Shown here in pieces: positions 38,962 to 50,900 of a stretch of DNA of 64,000 nt. The notes beneath the pieces are model-generated. The model was not told where the DNA came from, ran no database searches, and saw only the letters and a list, made by a program, of their open reading frames with translations. Source of the DNA: Membranipora membranacea (lineage: Eukaryota; Bryozoa; Gymnolaemata; Cheilostomatida; Membraniporidae); contig OU612069.1 of NCBI GenBank assembly GCA_914767715.1, forward strand, positions 14,195,387 to 14,259,386, in the 5' to 3' direction. The position numbers were made by a program, and so were the translations under genes. Numbering within the stretch: position 1 is the first letter of the stretch; each line of letters starts with the position of its first letter.

Positions 38962-41900
38962 TCAGAAAATTCCGCTGAGTTTCTTTGCAAGCGCTGTGCA
39001 ATCGATATTCGGTAACTGAATTCCAGCAATTCCTGCACTGTCAGGTGGCATTACCGTAAACTTACTCCAGTCAATCTCAGTTTCTTCTGATTGGTCGACA
39101 GTTGAAGGGTCAGGATGTGATTGGTCAGTTGAGGCAGCAACAGGCTGTGATTGGGTGTTGGCTTTAGCCTCTTCCTCCCTCCTATATTGCTCCAGCCTCT
39201 CCTTCCGCAAACGTAACACGAGCCTTCGAGGGTTGGGTAACTCCATTATATTACACAATAATCCATACACTCGTGGACTCAATCTACAGTGGATAATAAT
39301 TTTTTTTGTGTTCCCCTGTCAATAAAGCTATTTGATAATCAAGATGGATAATAGTCAACATTATCGTATGCGATGCCTGGCACTGTTGCCATATGGTTCA
39401 TCTCTTATTTTTTCAATTCATTCCACTGCCTTTTAAAATCCTGGCCGGCAACATTTATTACTGAATGACATAAGTTAAAGAAGTTATGTCCTCACAAAAT
39501 TGTGCACACAACTCCCCCAAATCTAATGATGGTATGAGGGTGGATGGTATTAGGGAGGGTGGTGTATCCCACCCTTCCTGATGGTATCAGGTTCCGCACC
39601 TATTTTAATCAATTTGTTACAATGTGTTGCGCCAAAAAGTTGCATCTACTGTAGTGACCTGTAGTGCATATTCTATCGCTAGAATACTTGTGTAGTGAAA
39701 TCTGATTAAATGCATTAACTATTTTGAGCAAAGAGAATTCAATCGGCCTATAGATTTTTTTGTCTCATGTATAGGCGGAATGTTGCCTATCACAGCCACA
39801 CATCATTCTTTCATATAGGATAAGTATTCACAGGAGGAAATATCCAGTCTCGAAAATAGTGATATCCTTAGCTAGCCAACATCAACCTCTCCTTTTCATA
39901 TTTACTCACTTCAGCTAGGGAAAATGCATCTTAGCTAATGCTAAGTTACCGCTAAACTATCTAGAGTCTAGACTAAACTCTAGCTGATATTTACTTTAGG
40001 GAAAATTGACAATGGCCAATTAAGTATTCACTGATCTGTTATAGATCAGTATATCTTTGTAGCTCTTGCACTGTTAGAGAGTGACAGGGTTATAAACTTA
40101 CTTATATACAGACATAGCGAATTGATCTACAGCGACAGGCCACGCCTTCGGCCTTTTAAAGCCTTTTTCTTTGCGTGTCCTCTGCACGTGGTTAATGATG
40201 AGGTCACTGAGAGGAGACTCAATGTACTCAGGTATTGCCTTGATCAGTTTCTGTACAGGCATTTTAGCACTCTCCTTATTTTGAAAATACTTCTTCTAAA
40301 AAATTCAAATGAAAATTTTTAAACTGAGACAACGACAATAAGATATACTATACATTATACGTACATTTCAGTCCTGTAATATTACCCTGGCACAGTCGCT
40401 GACCCGTAGCCTGGCGTGGAAGCTGATGGAAAATGGAGAAACAACAATCAAGGATTATACACACATACATATCAATTGCTGGATTCCAATTTATTAAAAT
40501 CAGTCTTGATTTTGATCCTGTGACCTCGTTTTGTTCATGACACTGCAGCTGCCATGGAACCCGAGAGCTTTAAACGAAGACTGGTAAGTGCCCAAACTAC
40601 GCTGCAATAGCTGGCAGTAGAACTCTATCATCAATCACCATCCCTTTTGTTAGGGAAAGTTGTTGATGATGGAATGCTACCACCAGCTATTAAGACACAG
40701 TCTGGGCACTTAAACTAAGTGAAGAATTAACTGATACCTGGCATGTGGCACTTTTTATTTGCTAAACAGCTGCCTCAAAACGAAGAATAACAAGGGGAGA
40801 ATAACCTGTGCCAAGAGGCAATCTAGATTATGTGCTCAAACTGTGCCAGGATAGCTGGTAGTAGCATTTCATTATCAACTGCATTCCCAAAAGTGCGGGA
40901 AGTGGACAATAATATAATATTGCTACCAGGCTATCCTGGCAGAGTTTGAGTGCTTGATCTGTATATAGGCAATCATACTCGTAAAACAGGCAAATAACTT
41001 ATACCTGCAGATTGTATTTGACTTTGAGACTGGCAAACTTCCTATTGACTTGGTAGACTTGCTTTTTGAGTTCTTTTTTTATTGCTTCAAATTGGAGCTT
41101 CATTTTTCGATACGCCGGACCTTGAACTGCCACATCATCTTCTAATATAAAAAATAAATATTTTATTCCAATTTAAAAACGGAACGCCCAGTGTATGAGC
41201 CATGTGAGCACAAGAGTATAATCCAATCTCTGTCAAATTTCCTTGAGAAGTATACGCATTGACGTAATTGAATTAATGCATTGTAATGGTTCAATTATTG
41301 TATAGTGGACACTGCCAAAAAAGCATTTTCCAAAAGGGTTGTGGTGGATTTTTTTGTGCGGCAAATATCAGAACAAATCCTGTTTGTATACATTTATACA
41401 GCTCATTGTCCGGTTATCCTAATTTGTAACCTCATGAAATGATCATTTACAATGTTTAATATTCCTCACCATTGGACGAGGATTTCTGTCTGTAGCTGTG
41501 TTCTGTGTTGAATATATACTCAGGGTTTATCTCTGCAACAAAATATATACATTACATAACGCCACGTCATTACATAACAACCTAACATAAGTTTGTCATC
41601 ATTCAGATAACCCTACTGATGATAGATTAAATAACAATAGTGATATATATTATTAGCCTATGATATATAGTTTTTTTTAGCATTTTAAATTACTGATGAA
41701 ATGATAATATAATAGTGGTTGGTGAAGGGAGGCTTGTTGACCACGATCTCAAATGTGCACAGTTCAATAATTTGAATAAGATTTTTGTTCTGGATATGCA
41801 AAAATCTTAAAGCAAATGAGTCCGAGGAGTGAGACAAACCCAAAGATGAGTTAACTAGCAAGATTTCAACTAGATGAATATTGAGAGAATATTGGACCGT

Positions 41901-44900
41901 CACCAACCTCAGAAATTACAACAAACATCACCACTAGATGCAAGTTATTTTGGCGTCTCAAATAAGAGAAATTTGTTTCAAAACCCCCGCTGAAGGGATT
42001 TACACTGTATTTTATTTCCTAAAGCGGATCTCTGAAGCCAGCTTTAGCTGAGGTTAAGTTTAGCTGGTTAGGGAGTGAATTAATGTAAGCTAGCACCTAT
42101 TTTCACGAGCTGACAGATATAATATAAGAAAATGAGGTTGAGTGAATGCCGGCTAGCCACAAATTTCATTATTTCTACACTGTGAGATGAAGCGAACTCC
42201 TGCAAGTTCTTTGCGTCGCTAGGGCTGAATAAAACCAAGGGGTCTTATCATCCACCATGTCCCTAACTATGGGAGGCGAGATATTGGTTGCAATTACTGT
42301 ACCAGATTGTTCTCTGATTGTAGGCAGGTCAAAGCACACATTGGGGGGGGGGGGGAGGGAGGGGCAACCAAGCCTCGTTAGTCAATGGACTCAGTAGGGT
42401 TCGAACCCTCGACCTTCAACACTTGCATGCTAAAGGTACGGCACTCCAACCAACTGAGCCACCTCCTACTCAACTTAGGATATAATATGATAATATGAGG
42501 TTGATTGGATGCCAGTTCGACACAAAATTCACTATTTCAAGCTTGAGGGACAAAGCAAACTCTAGGGCAAACAAACATACCGGATATCCTACGTTTAGAC
42601 TTAGACCTACGCTTAGCAGGCTTGGTGACCACTGGTAACAGCCCACCCTCATCTGTTCTTAGTAGTGGGTGGCGCGACTCCTCTCCTGGCTTTGTGACAC
42701 CAGAACTGTTCTGTAATCATTAAAAAAAGAGTATAATTTATAATAGTTATAATAATAATGGATTCATTTATTATTGCTCAATGTAATATACATGGGTACA
42801 CTTTAATTTGGTGGTGACTTCATTATGACTGGGTCCTAACACTCCCCAGCCAGTTGTGGCTAACACGTTACGCCATCAGATAAAGCCCTGGTACCCATCG
42901 GAACACCCTACAAAACCAGGCTTCTCGGGTAATAACCAGTGGCCATTAATATGGGTATTTGAGTCATATTTATGAGACTATTCAAAAGATCCCTTGCCAG
43001 TATCTTTTCTTAACCATTAAAATACTGCCCATTGATATTTTTCCCTTTGAATAAGCCAACTGTCATAATTTTCCAGAAGACTTTGAGTTGTCTAACATGA
43101 CAGGATTTCCAACCAAAACCATGATCACTCTTTTTGACTCGTAACGAAGCTTATGATTATCTAGCAGCAGAAACAACAACAACAACAGCCACAGTATGAA
43201 CATGAACATGAACATGCACACAAGCAACTACATCGTCAAGACATACAGGTCAACTACTCACCACAATACATATGTTGTCTGGTATAAATGCACTGATGCC
43301 TTTAGGCAATATCTTCCTGCCCACTGCTGTAATCAAAACACAATAGCATTAAAAAATCTGTACCTGTGGACGATCATGGGAGGTAAATCTAGCCTTGGCT
43401 CCCAAAGAAATAGTCGCGTGACAAGGCTTGGGTGACTCCGCAAAACAGCCTGTGATTTAATGGATTATTTATACCATAGATGTAAAAACACTGTTTTTAA
43501 ATCTATGGTTTATACTAACCCTGGGTGGAAAGTAATGGCAGTTAATTATCAACCATCTAGTTGATAATAGAATGCCCCTACTAGCAACTTGTGAACATAA
43601 ATATAACTAAACTGCACTGCGAAAAAGATTATTACATAGTGAACATGGTTATATTATATGGGCTTGTTTCTACTGTCTCATGTCTAGGCTGAGCCAGTTT
43701 GCGTGCACAGCCTTAGCTGGTTTGAGCGTAAGACATAAACTCGAATGGTTGATCTGTACAGGTCTGGGAATATGAGCCATATCCCAATATTAGACTCAGT
43801 GAGGATTTTCATTCTGTAGAGTTAGGTTTAGATCGGGTCTGATCCAGTTTACCTGCGGAGTGACCAGTGGAAGGGGGGGGGGCAACTCTGAATTGTTGTA
43901 CAAATTTTATGAAAATGTTTAACTGATGTTATATAACTCACTGCCAGGTAGTATGAAACACTTAGCTGCAGACTGTTCTTTATTGCCTCCCTGTATAACA
44001 GACTTGATGGACATCGCAGTCTCAGCTCCTAAAGACTTAGCTGTATTATTGAGAGGCGCTAGCGTACCACCACTGTTCATTGTAAAGGAGGGAATTGTCA
44101 TTTTCTGCAATAAATTTAGGCAAATATTAAAACATAAGTTTAGGGTGGGACAATAATTTACAAATGAATATGTAAAGGGTTATTGGAGACACATGGCGTC
44201 AATTTGCACTCACATGACTAAAAACGAAATAACACCTATGTGTGGGAAAGGACTGCTGTCAATATGGGGGTAGGAGGCGGCTCAGCTGGTTAGTGTGTCG
44301 CTCCTTTAGCATGCAAATGTTGAAGGTCGTGGGTTCGAGTCCCACTGCAGTCTATTGACTACTGAGATTTGGTTGTGCTCCGACCTGCCTGCAAACAGAG
44401 AGCAACCTGGGGCAGATGATATGACAAATGATTTTAATCAACCATTTCTCGATTTTAATTAATTAAATGCATCAGGCGGTATGCATAGTAGCTTTTTCAC
44501 ACAATATGCAAAGTATCATCTCATCCCGTATTATCTCATTTCAACCGAATCCATTACACAATCATTACAACTCCTACCTCTTCCTAAGCTTGTTTGTTAT
44601 TTCACTTCACTTTTTGCGCGTAAGATAAACAATTTTTTAACACCTCCATTTATATATAGAGGATTTAAAAACACTACCAAGTTCAATTTTCGTGATAAAC
44701 ATTTACTTTTATATCATACAGACAATCTAAGATACAAAGTTTCTGCTACATACAATTCTTTACCGTTACATTGGAGATCTAAAGAGAAGTTCAGTTCATT
44801 CAAAACTTTACTTTTCAACCATATATTATCGACTTGACCAACATCATTGATGATATTATTTCCCTTCTGTTTCTCTTTTTTTGTTATAAAAAAAATTGTT

Positions 44901-47900
44901 TTCTGGCACTGAGTGCAAAACATTTCGAATGAGATGACTTTTGATGCCAATAAAAAGTATATATATATCAAAATGCATAGTCACAACGTGCGAAACCAAA
45001 TCTGCATAGTCACTCTAACTTGATCAGAAAAATAAAGTTGGTTATAAATAAGTGAAGAGACTAAAGAACTGCCACCCATGCCATGGAGAGAGCACATTTA
45101 GTTCGTTTTGGCAACTTCATTGCCTTCATAGCATTCTTCTCAGAATATTTTCAACACATGGACCTCAGCAAAAACCAATAAGAAAAAAACTAGATAGCGT
45201 TGTGTCAGTGTGTTTATTGTGGTTTGGACACGCATATCACCCCGCCCACCACCCACATGATAAAGTGACCTTACCACAGGGATTATGGGCAGAGCATCAG
45301 GTTTGAGTTCTGCAGGCCTGTTGAGTTCAGCTGTCAAAAATCCATGATGATCTGTTGCATGGAAGTGATCTGCACATATTCTCTACAATATAAACAGTTA
45401 TGTTGTAGCAGCCTCTGGACTGAGCGGGCAACTTAAAATTTATTTTTAAAATATGCTGTTTTCATGTTTTGGCTACCTCAAAGTGGTCCCTTATCTAAAA
45501 AAGTGCTTAATTTCATAATTTTTTACCAATGCAAAGTTTGGAGTTTTAAAGGAGCACCAATTCTCTTAACCCTATTTAAGGCCAACTATTCAAGAATTCA
45601 AAATTACTTGTTTTAGCCATCCTGAAAAAATTTGAGGAAACAATTTCATTTAGATTAGATGCACCATGGTACAACTTTAATCCAGGTCAAGAATGGAGTT
45701 GTCATGTGAGTGGAATATTTGCCACAATGACAAGAGTTTTCTTATTTGGCAGCTTTACAGATGGGTATTCACTCAAGGTCACAGCAACTAAGCATATCCT
45801 TTTTATGCACATAATTTACCACCAGCTTGACGTATGTATTAAAAGATGGTGGTAGATTATAGACTTAATAATAAACCTAGGCAGGACACTATATGATGCA
45901 ATAGCATTTAGGCACTGAGACATTTAATTGTGGCCGATGCAACGACATTGGAAGATGTAGAAGAATGGTACTATCATTGATTGTCTGTCCAAAATCCAGG
46001 TTTTTTGTCGATAACCCGATCAATTTTGATCGGATTTTGGGTTTGAAAATTACAATAGATTTAGCAGCTTGTCCTGAACAGTTTGATACTAAATTTAGGC
46101 AACACAAATTTTTCTGAAAATCTGATCAAAATTGATCGAGTTATGAACAAAAAACCCGGATAACGGACAGTAAATCAATGATAGCATCATTGCTTCTACA
46201 CCTTCCAATGACGTTACATCGCCCCACATTTAAGTGCCTCACTACAGCATTATATGGTGTCCTGTCTAGGTTTATTATTAAGTCTATGTGGTAGATACTT
46301 AACAACTTGGCGCGGGGAGGTTAGAAAGATACTGATTGCATCAGGTAAAAAGGTTTAAAAGTGAAAACAGTGTACTCCTCTTAGTTGGGATTTCATCAGC
46401 ACTTTTGTTAATTCAGACAAGAAAATTGGTCCCTTTAGCCAAATGTCAATGCGAACAATTAATTCAGACACAGAGGTTTTAATTAAGTGGAGTGCACTAT
46501 AAAGATCTCGTAACATCTTAACTTACATAATCTGTGATATGTCCATACTCCGGCCAGGATCTTCCAATAATAGCCAACCATTGCCTGGCTCTGAAACAAC
46601 AAGAGAAATCTGATGTCAAAGTTTGAAGAAAAATAAGTTTGGTTGTCTACACTTTATGATTTTTGATGACATTTGGCTGAGTTAAGCGGTCAACATAAAA
46701 CAAACAGAATTGTTTGCTTGTAAAGATGAGATGAGATGAGATGAGATGAGATGAGATGAGAACTTGATTAAAACCTTAAACTACTGCTGCCACTCAAGTA
46801 AATTTGTGCTCATTTTATTCTGTGTAGCTCCAAGATAGCTAATTGAGATTTGAGACTTAATTGAGACAGAATTTCACTTAATGGGCAAATAATTTGCACA
46901 AACTGATCTTCAAAATTAGGGCATGAAATTTGCGCACTAGCTGATGACGTCATTAATTTCCACTAGTAAGACGGTAATTACGTCACATGATACGGTAGAT
47001 AATTAATTTGATACCCTGATTTTGACGATCAGTTTGTGCAAATAATTTGCTCATTAGGTGGCAATGCTGAGATTTCAGCCCCATTTTATTAGTTTTGAGC
47101 TATACAGAGTTCAATAAGCACACATTTGGCTGTGTGGCAGCAGTGGATTATGCATCATGCTTTTTCAGTCTGATCTTCAGAATATAATTGTAAACTATGA
47201 GTAGTCTAGAGAGACAGTAAAGAGGTTGTGAATGGGGGGAGTTGTCCATACAACATCAAGGAGGGTATAACTCCTACCATTGATATAATAATATAAATAT
47301 TTCTTCATGAAAGACATAGCAAATTTAATACTACAACTTTATATCATAAATGTTACAAGTAATTGTTAGCCATAAATACATATATACTCATATGCATATG
47401 TGATATACCCCCACGTTAATTACGAATGGTCTTAGATGATGACCTATATAAAACTTGATCTGCAAGATAAATGTCATTTTACATGTATCATATTATAATT
47501 TACATATATATATACAAGTATATATATCTTACTTTTCGTTGTCTTTTGGAAATCTGTGCATGAATACGTCATCATGTCTTCTAGCTTGACAGCCTGGATA
47601 AGCACATATCAGTGTACACCAAGATTCAGGATCCTGCAATCCGATATCAACGTACAATTAGATTTCATGTTTATGCCGAAAGCCCAAGTGTGTACGATAT
47701 GATAAGGCTACAACTACTTAGTCTAAGTGCTAAACATGATGCGCAGGATTCAAAACTGCAACCCGCAAAAAACGATGCTCATTTCCCAACCACTTACTTT
47801 GACTTACCACACTAGTCACATTATATACTTTTGTCTGTTTATCAATGAATCACTGAATTAATCAATGCAGCCTAAACATTTTTTGATGAGAACCTATAAT

Positions 47901-50900
47901 CAAACAGCAAAGTAGGGGCGTCACACATAAGGTACTCAGGCTCTATTAGCGCTAACGTTCAGAGATTCAACAACTCATAGCGTAATCACGGTGTCAGTGA
48001 ATAAATGTAGGGATGCTGGGGCTGGAAAAATCAACTTTGAATGCTCTCCCACGACTCCATATGGCCTGGCATTCAATGGCAGGCGTGTTAACTGATTGCG
48101 CCATTTCACAAAAACAGGTTGATGCGCTAATAAGCAAGCCTGGTATTCACTACTTAGAGTCATGAACTGGCCTTCCACAAGATCAGTCCATTCCACTACC
48201 ATTGCCACCCAAGTAACACAATGTATGTGCTAGGGTTATGGGACCTTACACATACTGACTCTCGTGATCCGACTGGGCATGTCGATCACTAATAAACTAG
48301 GCTATCATTACCAGAAAGCAGTTGCCGTAAGGCTATGTATGTGTCATGCGTGACTTAAGTTTGCGCATGTGCAAGAACAATGAGTCTAGCATGGGTTCTG
48401 ATAGCAATTTTGGTCAGGGAGAATGAGATAGCCCCTGCATAAACTGCCAATTAGAATTAGCTAGTAGTGACAGTCGAAGACAACTCTTGCTAACAATACT
48501 GCACGCAATAGGGTGCTTGGCCACCAGAGCAGGTAGCCAATCAGACGGCTTTGGAATTGCGAGACTCAATTTTGCAGAGATCAGCTCATGCCTCAGAGCT
48601 GCGCATGCACAGAATGGACCCCACATGGACCATATACTCACTACATCAGCCGGGTCCCTTCCTGGCGGGTACTTAGGTACGGCCGTACCTGTGAGGCAGA
48701 TGTCCTTAGTGTTATTATACTGGTCAGGGGAAAAGTGTTCACTGCACATCCTCTACAATCACATAAATATCATATAACTTATTTATTCAAAATTAATATA
48801 TATCACTTTATAAATATTAATGTATATAAATATATAATATTATATATATCATATATAATATAATAAATATTAATAATGTGATATTAGTTATATATGTTAC
48901 AAACTTTATTTCAAATTTAACCATTTGTTACAAATCAGATCACTGTTAATAGAATTATAAGATGGCCTACAGGAGTCACGAAGGAAAGACTCAACCTTTC
49001 AATTTTTCAAATTCATGGCTGGCTTGCATTAACTCACCCTCAATATAAGCTCATAGCTAAGCTTGTAAAAATGGTTCTAGCAAATTTTGAGTCACTCTCA
49101 AACTAGCTACTAGGCCCTGTTTGGTATGGTTTTAAAGATCTCCGGCTGAAAAGTCATTAGGGCATATAAAATAAAACAGCATCTGAACCTAATTGCAGTA
49201 AAACTGCTGCAAAGTCTGAAAATTGGGATCATAGTGGAACATAGTGATTTATTGCCTCCCCCTGACCACCATGATCCACTATGATCCTTGCTAAAATAAA
49301 ACTAATAAAAACTAAATTGCTTTTTTCCACAATTTTTATTTTTTTATTATTTTTATTTGCCCTATGAAGTCACAGTAATTAATTTACCGGGGTAATATTT
49401 CCACTTTTCTAATAGAACTGTCCCTTTAAACCCGAGCTATATCTATGGTAGGACCTACTTACGAAGTTAGTAGCCGTTTTATCTGCAATCATGGACACTC
49501 CAATTATGTCTAACCACCTTTCCACTCTAAATAAAATAATCAAAAATAATATCACACTGATGGACATTGCTATCGTATGGAGGGTAGAGGTGTAGAATAT
49601 CATAGATATGTGTAACATTTTATTTGGAAACCTCAATACTGTCAAAACACACATTCTGAAAACCTAACACCGGTTATCACAGTTGGTGCTCGCTAACATT
49701 AACTCAGCCCCATTCTGGCTAAACTAAACCCTAGCTAATATTGACTCCCCTAGGAATATTTGATATATGAGGCTATTATGTCCATACAAGTCTGTATGTT
49801 GTGGAGAGTAAATATTGTATTTCTGTACTCAAGATGGCCATTGATAGACTAACCTAGATAGCTGACGATAACATGTGACTTGGGAGTTGTCTCCACAAGT
49901 TCAAAGACAACACAACTCTTAACTATATAACAGAGACATACTTGTGGATACATAGAGGGAGGCGATGTGACCCTAGTTTATAGTTGTGTCTGATCTGCTT
50001 ACAGCCTGGGTATATACATGTACCAGAGCCATACTCCGCCGGCCTTCTTAATCTCTACAACAGCATGAATGATGATGTGATATACTATTTCATGTGTATC
50101 TCTGATCGCTAGAGTCAATTTAGTATGAGAACCTAACATGTGCCCACCCCTATGTGTATCTCTGATCGCTAGAGTCAATTTAGTATGAGAACCTAACATG
50201 TACCCACCCCTATGTGTATCTCTGATCGTTAGAGTCAATTTAGTATGAGAACCTAACATGTACCCACCCCAATGTGTATTTCTGATCATTACAGTCAATT
50301 TAGTATGAGAACCTAACATGTACCCACCCCAATGTGTATCTCTGATCGCTAGAGTCAATTTAGTATGAGAACCTAACATGTACCCACCCCAATGTGTATC
50401 TCTGATCATTACAGTCTATATAGTATGAGAACCTAACATGTACCCACCCCTATGTGTATCTCTGATCGCTAGAGTCAATACAGTATGAGAACCTAACATG
50501 TACCCACCCCTATGTGTATTTCTGATCATTACAGTCTATATAGTATGAGAACCTAACATGTACCCACCCCAATGTGTATCTCTGATCGCTAGAGTCAATC
50601 TAGTATGAGAACCTAACATGTACACACCCCAATGTGTATCTCTGATCGCTAGAGTCAATCTAGTATGAGAACCTAACATGTACACACCCCAATGTGTATC
50701 TCTGATCGTTAGAGTCAATTTAGTATGAGAACCTAACATGAACCCACCCCTATGTGTATCTCTGATCGTTAGAGTCAATTTAGTATGAGAACCTAACATA
50801 TACCCACCCCAATGTGTATCTCTGATCGCTAGAGTCAATTTAGTATGAGAACCTAACATGTACCCACCCCAATGTGTATTTCTGATCATTACAGTCTATA

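Larger units (their letters stand above)
45275..47633 (-). other. THAP domain 3 exon triplet
   Basis: Exon 11 (47633-47533) carries CAYPGC and FMHRFPKDNEK, exon 12 (46590-46527) carries ARQWLAIIG, and exon 13 (45382-45275) carries RICADHFH and DALPIIP. Phases match domain 2 exactly, and middle exons 9 and 12 are both 64 nt. Zinc ligands are Cys620, Cys625, Cys668 and His671. Domains 2 and 3 are more alike (C-x-YPGC, RW/QWL-x-IIG) than either is to domain 1. Confidence 0.85.
48642..50054 (-). other. THAP domain 2 exon triplet
   Basis: Exon 8 (50054-49942) carries CIYPGC, exon 9 (49526-49463) carries VERWLDIIG, and exon 10 (48752-48642) carries RMCSEHFSPDQY and TAVPKYP. Phases are 0 in, 2, 0, 0 out, identical to domain 3. 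The usual Phe-Pro is replaced by Leu-Pro (SHRLPL), the main deviation from the family. Zinc ligands are Cys527, Cys532, Cys576 and His579. Confidence 0.85.

Noticed and set aside
40422-40459. Possible 37-nt minus-strand exon between THAP gene exons 16 and 17
   Set aside because: It has acceptor- and donor-like ends, but including it would shift the phase (0 to 1) and break the frame of exon 17, whereas skipping it keeps all phases consistent.
40554-40584. Plus-strand ATG-containing mini-exon ending in CTG|gtaagt
   Set aside because: The donor match overlaps the end of the foldback element, no partner exons exist on that strand, and the region is an intron of the opposite-strand gene.
43926-44156. 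Opposing open frames of 63 and 76 codons
   Set aside because: Antisense to each other in intron 13 of the THAP gene, with no recognisable product or splice signals.
44281-44360. tRNA gene
   Set aside because: A and B boxes are present but the acceptor stem cannot pair and a related copy exists with the same tail, so it is a SINE head.
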